Below are positions 49,760 through 62,179 of a DNA stretch of 64,000 nucleotides, piece by piece. The DNA lies in assembly GCA_021613375.1 (NCBI GenBank), contig CM038711.1:16890194-16954193 (forward strand). The letters are read 5' to 3'. This DNA comes from Megaleporinus macrocephalus (Eukaryota > Chordata > Actinopteri > Characiformes > Anostomidae). The notes beneath the pieces were generated by a model. It did no database searches and had not been told where the DNA came from. It saw nothing but the letters and a program-made list of their open reading frames with translations. The position numbers and the translations under genes are program-made. Numbering within the stretch: the first letter of the stretch is position 1; each line of letters starts with the position of its first letter.

Positions 49760-50260
49760 CAATATCAACCAACCTTTATTTAAACTTTGGAGTTGATTGA
49801 GGGTGACCCTTATTTATAAAAGCTTATTTATAGAGTGCAGAGCAAAACGGGGATTTAAAAGTTAACAAAAATGTGCTTTCGGAAACACATTCTAATTCAA
49901 TACAGAAAGCCAAGTTTTTGCCTCAGTTGGTTTGTAAGCTTGTTAATGTCTTCTTTAAAAGTAAATTTGTCGTCCAGCCATATCCCACGATATTTATATT
50001 CTCTGATTCTTTCAATGTTAAAACGCTTCAGGGTTGAGATTTTCAAAGTGTTAAAATCGATATCAAAAGCTTTGGAAAACAGCAACAACAGCATATTGTT
50101 AGCTGGGAAGTTACTGGATGCTTGCTAATAGTTAATGTTTTCTATGTTAGCTGCTTGTTTCTGATCCCTGAAACAACTCTCATGAAACTTTTTAATTTTG
50201 CTGTTGCTCATAATAGTTTTACTTGGCTTAAACCCTAGCTGAATAATAATGAGTCAAGAC
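49760..50260 (-). mobile_element. LINE RT C-terminal fragment with 3' tail
   Basis: The reverse strand carries a 65-codon open piece (49897-50094) containing FDIDFNTLKISTLKRFNIER, then EYKYRGIWLDDKFTFKEDIN and LRQKLGFLY. This is the conserved YKYLGIWLD segment after the RT palm of a fish jockey/Rex-like LINE. Upstream on that strand is LGFKPSKTIM. Downstream it jumps to the tail ataagggtcaccctcaatca plus aataaaggttg, so most of the C-terminus is deleted. Dead copy; the exact clade is uncertain. Confidence 0.7.
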
Positions 50261-51234
50261 TGTTATGTAACAGTCTAGAATTTCGCAATCAGTCCGTTTA
50301 CCTTTTTTGCCTTTTTCTGTTAAAGGAGAAGACAATAGTGTTTTAGGTTCACAGTATGCCAGTCCCATGCACTGAAATCTCATATGCCAATGTAAATACA
50401 ATGTTTTCCATTGTATGGCAGCATTGGCTCAAATTGTCATCAACTTAATATCATCAAAGTAATAATACACTTGTGTTGGAAGTATTTTATTAGCTAATAA
50501 TTATAAGTAAACACCTAGCTTTTACAACCATCAAAGCCAAAAGTCTTGTGCTTCATTAGTGAACAGAATCTCAGCTGTATGCCAGCATGTGCAGAAGTAT
50601 GGCTCTACATGTCGTAACCTGGAACCATTTTCAGCACCTAGTAGTACTGAAACTTTAAAAAAATCGCTGTAAGATACTTAAGAGGAGATGTTGAGCCATT
50701 CTTAAGCTTATAGGCTGCTCAAGATCTAAGAAAAGTCTTGAGAAACTAAAACTCTCCTGGCACAGATATGATTCATGGAAAAACTTTGAGAGTGAGGAAC
50801 ATCAGTTGGTGATATTCTCGCAGACAACTAAGACGTGAACAGATTAGCACACAGCTGAAGAGTATCTGCTTCTATCAGATAGACTTCAGGCAGAAACAGA
50901 GAGAGAAAGAATGAGTGTGCCAATAAAAGATGGTTATGAACTAGGACAAATGGAAGCAACATACAACAGACGGAAAGAAATGTATAGTAATTAAACAGTT
51001 TTTTTAAAGCTTAATGCTTAGTTTATTGAAAAATATTTGTTGGTAAACTGAGAATCCACTGTCCATCTTACCTCTTAATTTAGTTCTTTCCCGCTTTCAT
51101 ACTGAATCGTGACTACAATTACCTGTTGGCATTACCTATTTTAAATCACATCACTATTTAATTGTTATTATTTCAAAATGTTATTTAACCTTTCTGTGAG
51201 TATATTTAATTATTACTCATCACTATTCCTAAAC

Positions 51235-51405
51235 CCAGTCTCAACTTTTTTTGGAATGTGTAGCAAGTTTGATTGGCCAGAATGGAGAATAAATTAATCT
51301 AAAGTTAACCAAATAAAACATTAAATATCTTGTTTTCATAATGTCTGCAATGAAATACAATTAGAAGTAAATATTACAAATCACTGCTTAGTTTTGTCTT
51401 TCCAT
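51235..51405. mobile_element. Fish DNA-transposon family remnant (copy B)
   Basis: It contains tcaactttttttggaatgtg, then aaacattaaatatcttgttt and later acaaatcactg, matching in order the terminal part of the same high-copy family as 7674-8075 but in the opposite orientation. The boundaries are approximate and the terminal sequence is degraded. Confidence 0.6.
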
Positions 51406-51485
51406 ATCATAAACAACTTTGGTTCTATTTGGCGGCAAAATAGATTCAGCTATTCAGCTGTTATCACTGAAGAACCATCTTTGGT

Positions 51486-51740
51486 TCACACTTTACTGTA
51501 GGTAGAGTTCATAAGCCTACATGACACCTGCATCAGCTTGTCATGACAACTGGCATAAGCTTACATCAATGGTTGTAAATGCTTATTCCAATAGGTGTCT
51601 TCCTTTATAAAGGCTACTTCAGATAAAATAACCTTACAGTGAAAGACTCCTATTGAAAATATCACTTACAAACATTGGTAGGGTTATGTGAGATGTTATG
51701 AAAAGCTTATGTAGGTGTCATGTACGTGGCTGTATAGTAG
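51486..51740. repeat. Palindromic dispersed repeat (cat-gac-acc type)
   Basis: TACATGACACCT at 51518-51529 is the exact inverse of AGGTGTCATGTA at 51713-51724. Repeated cata/atgac phrases lie between them and the left edge reads cacactttact. This layout fits a nonautonomous fish element with long imperfect inverted ends. No coding. Confidence 0.5.
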
Positions 51741-51782
51741 ATGGGCAGAACAGGCAGAACAGAAGGATGGCACCATCAGGAA

Positions 51783-51830
51783 AGAGAAAGAAAGCTAGAG
51801 AGAAAGAGAAAGAGAGCAAGAGAGAGAGAA
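51783..51830. repeat. GA-rich imperfect microsatellite
   Basis: aaag/agag units with interruptions. Confidence 0.8.
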
Positions 51831-52224
51831 ACAGACATAGCCAGAAAATGAAGTACCAGCAGTAGATCATGACAGGGTCTGTGTCACAGGATGGGCATAG
51901 AGGAGGCTACTGGGGGGGATCTGTAATTTCCAGTAGTTTCATCAATCAGGGATTTATGGGCAGCTTTGGCTCCTCTCCCCACAGATGGATTTTTAAGTCA
52001 CATATAACTCACAAGAGGCTATGAGGCACATGTTCATATAGTATGGTGTGGGGGAACCAGATCTCTCCTTCCCTGTTTTACCAAAGGACAGCTTGCATAC
52101 AGGCAACATACAGGGAGTCATAATAGTCTATATTTACTATCAATATTCTATCAGTATTCTATATGCACTGTTGTGTCTACCCCATTTTAACTTATAATGA
52201 AAAAAGATTTCAAACTTGTAATGT

Positions 52225-52258
52225 AAAGTTAATGTAAATGTAAATGTTCATAATGTAA
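52225..52258 (+). repeat. SINE-tail-like (taaatg)n scrap
   Basis: Short run aatgtaaatgtaaatgttca, like the terminal repeat of the SINE family seen at 47820. Another scrap is at about 62829-62846. Confidence 0.35.
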
Positions 52259-52633
52259 TTTTGACACAATGTAAACAGGTGTACACTGTACACAAGTACA
52301 CTTATTTAAGAGATACAAAAATAGTGAGTTTTTTATATGAGACAACAGTCCCAGGGATTATAAAACATTTCTCACAGAAATACAATAATACAGCACATCA
52401 CACACTAACCCACCACCACCACCATAATATATGCTCTGTGCTTGCCCAGCAAACAGCAACCAGTTTTGCATATACCTATATACCCTGCCACTGTTAAATA
52501 CTTCTTCATAAAAGCAAAAACTTGTAAAACAAGCTTATTTACAACTCCCTAGTCCTAAATAGCTGATGAATCTGAAGCCTTGAATTTATGCATTAAAAGG
52601 TATACATATAACCCTTTAGCCATTTCCTGACTC

Positions 52634-53590
52634 TGTAAGGGCCCAGACAGGCTCGGTTGCCTGCTAGGCCACTCCAAGCCTAGTCCAAGGGAGACTTGGA
52701 GCCACCACACCTTAATTAGGAGCAATCAACAGCACCTGCTTTTCTCCTACTTAAGGGAAGCCAACACTCTCCTCAGTGCTAATTCTTGGGTATCTCTTTG
52801 CAAAGTGCACAAGCCTGGCCGGTATTTGGTAAAGCCTCTTGGGGTGTTCTCCTGAGTCTGACTCCTCAAGTCCTCTTGAGCTTTTTGCTTTTTCTTTGCA
52901 AAAAAAAAAGAAAAGTGAAGAACTACTCTCGGGTCCATTTATGTTCTTAGTTTTGCGACAGCCTTTGTGTTTGGCTTCTCTGCCTCCTTTGCCTATTTTC
53001 CCACCTTTTCCTTCCTTTGTTTGGGAAGCTCCTTTTACCTTAGTTTCCATTTGCTCTCTGTTGTAGAGCTGTTCAGTCTTCCCCTGATAGCCTTGTTTAG
53101 TCCTGAGACACACACCATTGTCAGTGGTCCAGTGGGTTTACACCAGCTTCTGATACAAGAGGTTGGCAGTTCAAAACCCAGGAAAATCATTTGAGTTTTC
53201 CTTTGGTATTTACTTTCCCTCTGTTCCTGAGCCCCTCTCCCTTCTGCCCCCATAAACACCCTGTTGGGGTTTATCATTTTGGGTAGCATCTAGATTTTGG
53301 TTTGTGTCTAGTTTTCACCCTGCACTTGGGTCCACCTATAAATAATTCAGTTGGCGGCTTGTTCAGTTCATTCCTGTCCCTCATACAAGAGGTCCCTGGT
53401 TCAAATCCCCCTCTGGGCAAGTTACCACATTACAGATTCTTCAATAAAGGTGGCTGTCTTCCTGAAAGAAGCCATTGTAGTATCCGTTTTCTGCTGCTCA
53501 ATAATAGTAGACCAACTAAACTGCTTGTGATCCAACTTTTAGAAAAAGCTATCTGTCAGCCTTCTTGAGGCTCTGTCATCTGAGACCCTT
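52634..53590 (+). mobile_element. LTR-like retroelement block (candidate)
   Basis: The block starts tgtaagggcccag, the common TGTAAG opening of LTRs, and has a TATA-less, pyrimidine-rich middle and an aataaa signal at 53443-53448. It also contains two tRNA-like pieces that share atacaagaggt (53153 and 53383) followed by a box-B-like gttcaaa. No matching CTTACA end or target duplication was found, so the class and right edge are uncertain. Confidence 0.4.
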
Positions 53591-53696
53591 GGCCAGAGGT
53601 GGAAAGCAAAGAATGACATTTACTCTCATTACTTTACTTGAGTACAGTTTTCCCCAATAAATGTAAAATTAAACTACAGTACTTTTACTCATGTAT

Positions 53697-54130
53697 ACAG
53701 TTAGGCCCAGAAATATTTGGACAGTGACACAAGTTTTGGCATTTTAGCTGTTTAGCAAAACATATTCAAGATACAGTTATATAACCAATATGGGCTTCAA
53801 GTGCACACTCTCAGCTTTAATTTGAGGGTATTCACATCCTAATTGGAGAAAGGAGTTTAGGAATTACAGAATTACAGTTTCTGCAATGGTCAAGTCAGTC
53901 AGCAGATCTCAACCCGACCACTAGTATAAGACTAAATTTAAGGCAGAAAAACCCTTAAACAAGCAACGACTGAAGACAGATGCAGTAAAGGCCTGGCCAA
54001 GCATCACAAAGAAGGAAACCCAGCATTTGGTGATGTCCATTGGTTCCAGATGATCAGGCAGTCATTACCTGCAAAGGATTCTCAACAAAGTATTAAAAAT
54101 GAACATTTTATTTACAATAATGTTAATTTG
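53697..54130 (+). pseudogene. Tc1-like remnant with transposase C-terminus
   Basis: The left end reads gttaggcccagaaatatttg followed by gacagtgacac, a terminal repeat of a known fish Tc1 family, with the usual internal phrase cagctttaatttgagggtat. A forward reading then gives WSSQSADLNP-type sequence and KETQHLVMSIGSR, the C-terminus of the transposase. The middle of the gene is missing and the right terminal repeat is absent. The end is set where similarity fades before the TG-rich stretch at 54148. Confidence 0.7.
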
Positions 54131-57100
54131 TCTAATTACTATTGATATGTGTGTGTATGTGTGTGTGGGGTGTGTGTGTTGCAAGAACTTTTACTTCGAT
54201 ATTTTTATTTTATTGTTGTTCATCTCAGTTCATTAATGAAATCCTGGTTACATTTCAAAAGTACTCAGTTCTGATGCAGCCAATCAAATTAGAGGAGCTC
54301 CAGCTGCAAACACATTTGAGGTAGTCAGACAGGATTAGATTAGAGAAGAAACTCAAATACGTAACAGATTTCATGGCAGTGGTCATATTCATTCATTTAC
54401 AAATGAAGTGTTATCTGTGTTATATACATTTGCCTCCTGAAATCTACAGAGACCTACACAGTCTGAGGAAACAGCTGTTAGCTGACTGCTAGCTAATCTG
54501 AGCTAAACAGGCACTGTGACCTTTTTTTACTGTTTCCTTTTATTTTCACTGTGATAGTATACAGTGGCGGCTGTTTATTGAACAGTAAAGCTATAGTGTA
54601 TGTGTATTGTTGTGTTGAGTAACATACGATTTTTGACACTTTTGGAGGTCCCACTGCTGGCTCCAATCTAGTACCTACTGACTTAGTAGGCAATGTCGAA
54701 CACAACCTTGGGCTATTAGACTATTAGACTTAACATCCTAATGCGTAGGGTATGGTAGCGAACGCAGTTTCATTGGGAGAGTAACCAGCTCAGCAGAACG
54801 CCTTTAGGCACCATTCAGATGGTAAGTGACAAGAAACGTTTTGCACTCATGTCTGAAGTATTTCATGTGGAGCCAGCGCTGGCACTTGGCGCACTGCTCG
54901 GGTTCGCCACTTCCAGTGACTTGATTTGCCACAGGTTTTTTCAAAGCGCAGCCAGTGAGCGACGTTGTTTCAACATGACGGAGTAACTGATTCTCACCAT
55001 TACTCAGTGGCCCGAGATAATGTGCAATACTCGTAAAAAAAACGTACAGCGTGCAGACTTGTCCGCAGTCAGACAGGCTTGGTTTGCACACAGCCTGCAG
55101 TGGGTGTTTGTTTTCTTGTGTCTGCTCTGCTTAACAAGTTTTTTAAAACACAAACACATGTGGACGGTTTCAGAGAGGAAATAAATTACCCTAAATCTTT
55201 AGTGGTTTCAGGATGTGGCGCTAATCTACAGTGAGCATGTTTATTTCGCTTTACCGCTCAAGCTCAGCGCCCAGCCTCCCGTTGAGTGTAAAAGCTTATT
55301 ATCTGTATCATTGAATTCATTAATTTCTCCAAACAGGGCGAGCGCCAAGCTGCACGAACACGCACCGTGACACAAAGAGGGGCCGTACTGTTTCCTCTTC
55401 AGTCTCTCCTCAGTGGTGACACATCATCAGACCTTTGTCTGTTCATTGCAGAAGGCAGACTCTCTCTCTTTTGCACTTTCACTCACTTTGCTCTCTCTCT
55501 CTCTTTCTCTCTTTTACCCCCCCTTTCTTTCCCCATCGCTCTCTGACCGTCTGTGTGTTTCTTAACTGTGAGAGGATGTTTATAGGTGATAAGAGAAAAA
55601 AGGAAATTTTTGATTAGATTCAGATGAGATTTAGTCTGATTATCGGAGGATCATATCACACCAAAGGATCTCAAAACGGGATAACATCATGAGCAACATT
55701 AATTAAAGGGTAGAAATGCTTTACTTGGGTATCCGTTACTAAATACAATTTGTCTGTTTATTGTCTGTAGATGTTCAAACATATTAATGAAAGTTGAAAA
55801 AGGTGATGTTACGTAGGACTGTCATTAAAGAATATCATTGTTAATATATCCATTATTGTAATTGTTAATTAACTAAGCATTAAAAAACTTGCATGTATAA
55901 AAATAAATGTGAATAGTCAGAAATAAAATCTGCACTGTCTTTCAGACACTTCAAACTACTTTATTAAAAACAGTTAAACTAGGAGGGCACATATAATCCT
56001 CAAACCGTGAAATGGATGTATTTGTCTTCTACTTGCAGTAACCTACTCTGGTTACTGTCACTCTCAGCTGAAATTTTCTCAAACGTCTCAAATAACATAA
56101 TCTACTGACTCAGAGCTAAAAGTCATTAAAGCGAAACACTCAAGTCAAATAATAGATCAAATTAATATCCCTAGCTTCTTCAGAAACATTTGGTCAGCCA
56201 AGAGCTGCTGCTTATAAAGTCTTATCTAGCCAATTATCAACGGTTACACGCTCAAAAGCTAACCGTGTCAACACATTGCAACCTTCAAATTCAGTTCAAA
56301 CAACAGGCTTTTTTTCTAACTTAACCAACTAACTGCACTTACCAACCAAATGACCCACACAAGTTTCCTACATGACAACCACCAACACTAAACATTATCT
56401 CTGAAAGAGCTACCCAACTGTTACAACTCAGTGCTCACTAAATTCCCCGTCTCATTCTGTAAGGTCCCACTCGTGAAATGGCTAAGGGCGTAGGGCCGAG
56501 CTACACTGTCCTTATGAAACTAACGAGGGAAAGTATAACCTAAGCTAGTGTATGCACTCAGGCTACTGACCAGAAAAAATAACTAAGGAGACTCGAACAC
56601 TCTAGTGTTTTTCTGTATCACCTCAGCATCTTCTGAATGGTCCTCGGGCCAGTCCCAGTGCTTTATAGCTGTCATTGTTCAGTTTTGGTTTGATAAAAAA
56701 AGGGGTTAAATGTAAAAGAAAGAGAAACCCCAGCAAAAATCCACAAGAGGGTAAAAACCCTGGTCAATACCTGCACGATACATAGTGTCTGCCAGTGTCT
56801 TCTGACATTGTCCTTTTAGAAACAGCTATATAGCATTTTATTGCCAGCACCTCCCTGTGGTTCTGGCCTGAAATATCAGTCACAGTCCCTGCACTAGGGC
56901 TTTCTAATACAATTGACATTTTCTTTGTAGAGGTTTTCTGGGTATTCTTTTAGTCTTCTTTTGTTGCATATTTTATCATTTGTTCATCAACATGTTTTAC
57001 AACATGGCTGAAATGTGTTTTTAACTTCTTATCTTTAGAGATGTTGTTACAGATATAGTATTGTAGTACTGTCCTTTATGGCAGCTCTCTAGAATTCACA

Positions 57101-58759
57101 GTTTAGTTTTTGATTTTGACTTCACAGTAACATCAGTTAGCCACTTTGATTTTCTTTTCCTTTTCTCTCTGATTATTTTGAAGTATTCCTTTTTTAGTGC
57201 CATCCACAGCTTTTCTAGTTCTCTGTCAGTTATGTCCAACCTTTGATTCCTGATGTTTGCTTTGCTTAACTTCAGTTACTGGATTTATTGTTCAATGATA
57301 ATAATAATATTACAGTTACAAATTTACATAGTGTTTCTAATTTCTCTTTTCGCACATTTAGAGATGATTTCAGTAAGCTGCACTTCCCCAGCTCAGGATT
57401 AGTGAAAAAGCATTTAAAAAAGATTTCAAGCGATGACCTGTTTTTTTTTGTGTCAAAGTAGTCTGACAGAGCCTGGTATCATTTTACTTTAATACCACCA
57501 TAGACTATGCTCCCCCCCCATCTCATCCCAATGCCCTCTTTAAATTAATAGGCTTTGAAAGTGGCCTACCTAACTTCAAGCTGTCATATGCCAGGCAGTG
57601 CTGAAAATGGGGTGGGTACATAGAACAGCCAGTGTAAGCCCATGGCTGGGAAGATAATGGCTAATAACAGAGGCAAGATAAGGGCTAAAAACAGAGGCAA
57701 TATTTTAAGTATTTAACTTGATACTAAGCATTAAGTGAGCAAGAATTAAACACTAGAAGAAAGAGTGCACCTTATGTGGGTTATAGATAGAGATAGGGAG
57801 AAACTGGTGGATGAGTGAGAGTCATAACACTCACAGATGAGTGAGACTGGCATTGCAACAGGAAAAGGGATGGACAGAAGAGTAGAGGTGGGATCAGAAG
57901 CGAGTTTGTGAAAAAAGGATTTGAGGGATTAAGCAACTTCCATTCTCCCACTGTCGCCAAAAACAGACACAGTGTGTGCATGTGTGCGTGTGTGCAGTTG
58001 TGTCTCTGTGCATTGCATAAGTCAGTGGGTGTGTAATAACAGAGCCATTTAGAACAAACAACCACTTACATGTTAATAAACAGACGATCAGTGAGTGATG
58101 TTGTCCGAACTCTAATGCTCCCAGGAAAATCTGCTCAATTTCCCCAACTCCTTCTAAAAGTCAGACTTGTCCAAATGGTCTCACACAGTAGAGCGCTTCA
58201 TCACTGAGCCTGCCTCTTTATGGAGATCATAATGAGTGGCAGTGAGAGAAGCTCTGCAACTGAACCGGCCCTCACTGCACATCCTGTATCAGCAGGCTTT
58301 TACATGGATTATGTCTGAAAAAGGAAGTCCTTTGATCTGCTTTTAATGGGTTTTTCCACGGAGATAAATTGTAGCCTACTAAGTTTGTGGTGGATATTCT
58401 TTAACTGCCCACCCACTGTAGTACTTTCCTATTTCTTTCTTTGGCACACCAACATGCTGGAAATTCCTAGCGCTCAGTGTCAGCATTTTACTTTACAGTG
58501 CTAGTACTATACTCATTGTACAAATAACTGGGTCATACATTTTCTGTGTAATATATTAGACTTATTATTCTAAAAGACAGACCTTCTAGATACTTTTAGG
58601 CACATATTATCAATGCTTCTTTCGAATCTCATGAATATTATGTTTTATGATGAGCAAAGAGTGTTCCGTTCAGTTATTTAGAAGAACTTGGTATCTGTTG
58701 GCTTGTAATATGTTTCTATCTGCCTAATCTAGCCCTTTGGGTATCACTTTAATAATAAT

Positions 58760-59880
58760 ACTTTTATTTATTTATTCCAAGAATGAAAGTACTGAGTAAA
58801 GTTGTTGGTTTTAAGATGAGCTTTGAAAGAGGAAAGCGAGGGTCAGTCACAAAGAGAGAGCGGTAACGTGTTCCACAGTTTTGGGGTCATGATGCTGCAT
58901 AATCTTAAACCAGCTTTGACCAATCTAAATTTTGAGACAGAAAAATGACCTAATTCAGAGGATCTAAGTGTTCAGACATAGCTAAATAGGGTGCAGGACA
59001 TCAGTTAAATAGGCTGGTGCTGGACCATGTAGAGATTTGCATGTCAGCAGGAAGAGTTTAAATTGGATGTGAGGCAGGATAGGCAGCCAGTGTAGCTAAA
59101 ATAGAATTGGGATGACATGAGTTTTAGAGTGAGGGTATTCTAGCAGCTGAGTTTTGCAAGTACTGAAGAGGTCATATTGTTTTGTTTGGGATAACAGTAG
59201 GACCAGAGTTATTGTAGTCAAGGTGTGATGATGTTAAAGTGTGAACTAACATTTAATTAATGTAGAATGAGGGGGGAGAGCAAAATGACGGAGAAATTCA
59301 CTACAGCTCAAATGTAAAGTTTAAAAGAAATACAGCATCAAAAACTACACCCTGTCCAAAGTGTAATATTTAAATCATAGAAAGTAGAGAGCCACCTCAA
59401 GCAACCTAACCTTAACCCTAGAAAAATTATGTTTACAAAGCGCAACAAAGTGAAATCTCTTGGTAATATAGATTTATAAAGCAGGCAACTGCAGTGTCAG
59501 TTATGCCGGTGGCTGAAAGGCAGGAGTGTATCATGATTAAAAGTGTCAAATACAGCACTTATGTCTAAAAGTACTGGAAGCAGAAGGGAAAATGTCATTA
59601 AGAACCTGCAAAAGGGGTGTTTCAATGCCATGCAGTAACCAGATATGAATGGTTTAAGAAGATCTTGGTTTATAAAGAAACACTTGAGAGCCAGGACCCT
59701 TTCTAACAGCTTGGCTAAGAAGGGCAGGATGGAAATTGGATGATGACGTCCCAGTATGGCTGGACCAGGTTTTTTGAGAACGGAAGAGATAACAGAAAAT
59801 TTAAGGGTGGAAGGGACATAACCAGTAGCAAGAGATGGGGCTAGAGACTAAAAAAACACTTACTAAGAAGCTGAAAGATA
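58760..59880. repeat. Dispersed fish repeat, about 1.1 kb
   Basis: It contains cacagttttggggtcatgat, catgtagagatttgcatgtc, ggataggcagccagtgtagc and agaagggcaggatggaaatt in an order I recognise from many fish genomic sequences. Its class is not known to me. No open frame. Confidence 0.55.
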
Positions 59881-59924
59881 CACCCACTGGCCACTTCATT
59901 GGATACATCTCCTTGTATCTACAC

Positions 59925-60170
59925 TCATTGTCCATTTTATCAGGTCTGTCTACCATATAGATGCAGTTTGTAGTTCACCAATTTTTCTCTATATACTTTA
60001 TTAATCCCCCTTTACCCTGTTCATCAATGGTCATGACCCCCACAGGACCACCACAGAGCTGGGATTAATTCAGTGGTGGATCATACGCTGAACTAAGAAC
60101 AAACTACCAACTAAAACTCTCTATCCTGTGACCACTGATAAAGGACCAGGGGAAGCAGTCTAGTCTTTAA
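59925..60170. repeat. Dispersed repeat of the cattgtccattttatcag family
   Basis: It contains cattgtccattttatcaggt, taccatatagatgcagtttg, caccctgttcatcaatggtc, acccccacaggaccaccaca and tcctgtgaccactgataaag. This is a common nonautonomous repeat that I associate from memory with otophysan fishes. The middle section is deleted relative to the form I recall. Confidence 0.6.
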
Positions 60171-60539
60171 AGGAACCAGCTGGTCAGGAAATGACGCCAT
60201 AAACAGAGACTAATTGTTATCAGGAAAGTTGGAGGTATGAAGAATCAATAGCATTGACATTGCAAAACAAGCATTTAATGTTTTAAAACAAGAGAATTAA
60301 AGGTTAGCTGTAGCTTAAACGAGCTTGTGGTCAGAAACACCAATAAGAGAGCCGGAAACAGAGGTGACAAGCAGACCAATCGAAGAGATTAACAAGTCAA
60401 CATGGTGCATCAGGCTAGGCAGTTAAGCACAGACAAAAATGTAGGTGATAATAAACATGGAATCAAAATGAGTCCAAAAGTTCTGAGAAACAAAAATCAG
60501 AGCCCATGACTAAGAAATATACATTTGTAAACAAGAGAC

Positions 60540-61000
60540 TAGGGCTGAAAGGATTTCTTAAGAAACTCGAGTAACTAACAAAAAAATAATTGTTTAATCC
60601 ATACAACCATATACAGCGCACTTTTTCGCAAGGATGACTTTTAATGTTACAAAGCGCGCTTACAGTGTTGCCAGGTGACGCGAAGAAGACAGGATCTGAT
60701 GGCGCGGATTGCAAAATAGAGAAAGAGAGAGAAAATAAGGAGTGGCAAACAGAAGAGATGGACCAAAGAAAACCATACAAAATGTCCAAAGTCTATTGTA
60801 AAATCTAACTAGCCAAGGGACCCGTTTTTGAGCGTTAACCTGAAGAAAGACGTGGATGAAGTTAGCTTCTTATGTGAATTCTGTCGTTCCACCTTAAATA
60901 ATGCAGCCGTTACAGGCACCAGAATATAACTTCTGCACCATTTAAGGTGGAACAGGAAATGTGAATAAGAATTTCCAGCAAACTGATAGACTTCTAGCCC
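60540..61000. mobile_element. hAT-like remnant with internal inverted repeat
   Basis: It begins tagggctgaaaggatttctt, similar to the TAGGGCTGCAACGATTA ends of hAT elements. A forward frame near 60866 gives SFLCEFCRSTLNNAAV, which resembles a BED zinc-finger knuckle (C-x2-C). An imperfect inverted repeat spans 60868-60912 and 60927-60970. This is a low-confidence assembly of weak clues. Confidence 0.35.
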
Positions 61001-61914
61001 AACATGACATCAGTGTTTTAATCTACACGTCCAGTCCACAGATTGGAGTGACACAAAGTAACGCTAACATTTCGCTTAAATCAGTGTGATTTTGAGTTTA
61101 GATGAAGGCTAGTAAAGCGTGTATGGTTTTGTTTAAATGTAATAGCTAGTTTAGAAGGTAAGTCAGTGTTATGGCGAGTTATGTCCGTAAATGATCTAAG
61201 CTTTGCTTAAGAACATAACCACAGAAAATAAAAGCCTGAGCTTCATTCAAATTATCGTTTTGATAATAGTCACAAACAAACACACCCTCACAAGAACATG
61301 CAACCCTCACACACACATTTCCCTCACAGTGATGCATAAAATACAGAGCAAACTAAATATCAGCTGGTGTTTGTAGCAATTGGAGCCTAAAATGCAACAA
61401 ATCTAGTACAGCGAGAATATTCCGTTTAGTTTGTTTGCGGTAAGCGGGTCAGCAAGTGTAGGACAAGCTTCAGTGTAGTAAATAAGTGTACAGTAGCCAA
61501 TCTTGTGAACTTATGATATATAGGTCTAGTAATACATTTCAATAATAGTAATTATCAAAATGTTTTCTTTAAAACCTTACTATATACAAGTTAAGCAATA
61601 AAATGTTAAGACACCTGTCTTATTTTATCTTATATTTTTACTATTTCTCTTAAATACAGGTAATTTGGTAAATTTCTACTCTATCTGCTAAAATTAACTG
61701 TTATTTCTATTAGTAAATTGATCTCTGCATGAATAGAGTTTGTAACAACTGGTTCAATACTTTCATATTATTTACATTATATCATATTAATACATTATTT
61801 ACATTAAGGTCCTTAAGAGAAGCTGGCTGTCTCTGGAGTAATGTGGTGGCTTATTTTGAAGCAAAACATTTTTAGCATAGAATAATGGTTCATTTTGACC
61901 ATGACTGCTTTGAC

Positions 61915-62080
61915 TAGTGTTTCTCAACTCTGGTTCTGGAGCCCTCCACTTACACGTGTTTTCCATGTACTTATCATACCTGATCCAACAAATTAGCTCA
62001 TTATTGAGTTAAAGTGGCAGGGAGGCACTAAAATTTGCAGGGTTATTATTGATAAGATGTGATGAGCAGGATTCTACAGG
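61915..62080. repeat. Partial copy of the 37-kb MITE-like family
   Basis: It contains ttctcaactctggttctgga followed by gccctccac, and then cataCCTGATCCAAC-type sequence, the same layout as the left half of the element at 37007-37229. The right end has degraded. Confidence 0.4.
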
Positions 62081-62179
62081 GTCTAACATTTCAATTTATT
62101 ATTTAATATTATGGATGTAATCCTCTCTCTAGTTGTTACATTGTGTTCGAGTAGTGGTTTGTTTATTTGTTTATTTTAT

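Noticed and set aside
53121..53412. Two possible tRNA genes
   Set aside because: Box-B-like sequence is present, but no complete cloverleaf with acceptor and anticodon stems could be drawn.
54804..55091. 95-codon reverse ORF with a CxxC...HxC pattern
   Set aside because: The spacing does not match a known zinc finger confidently and no family was recognised; kept only as part of the CpG-patch observation.
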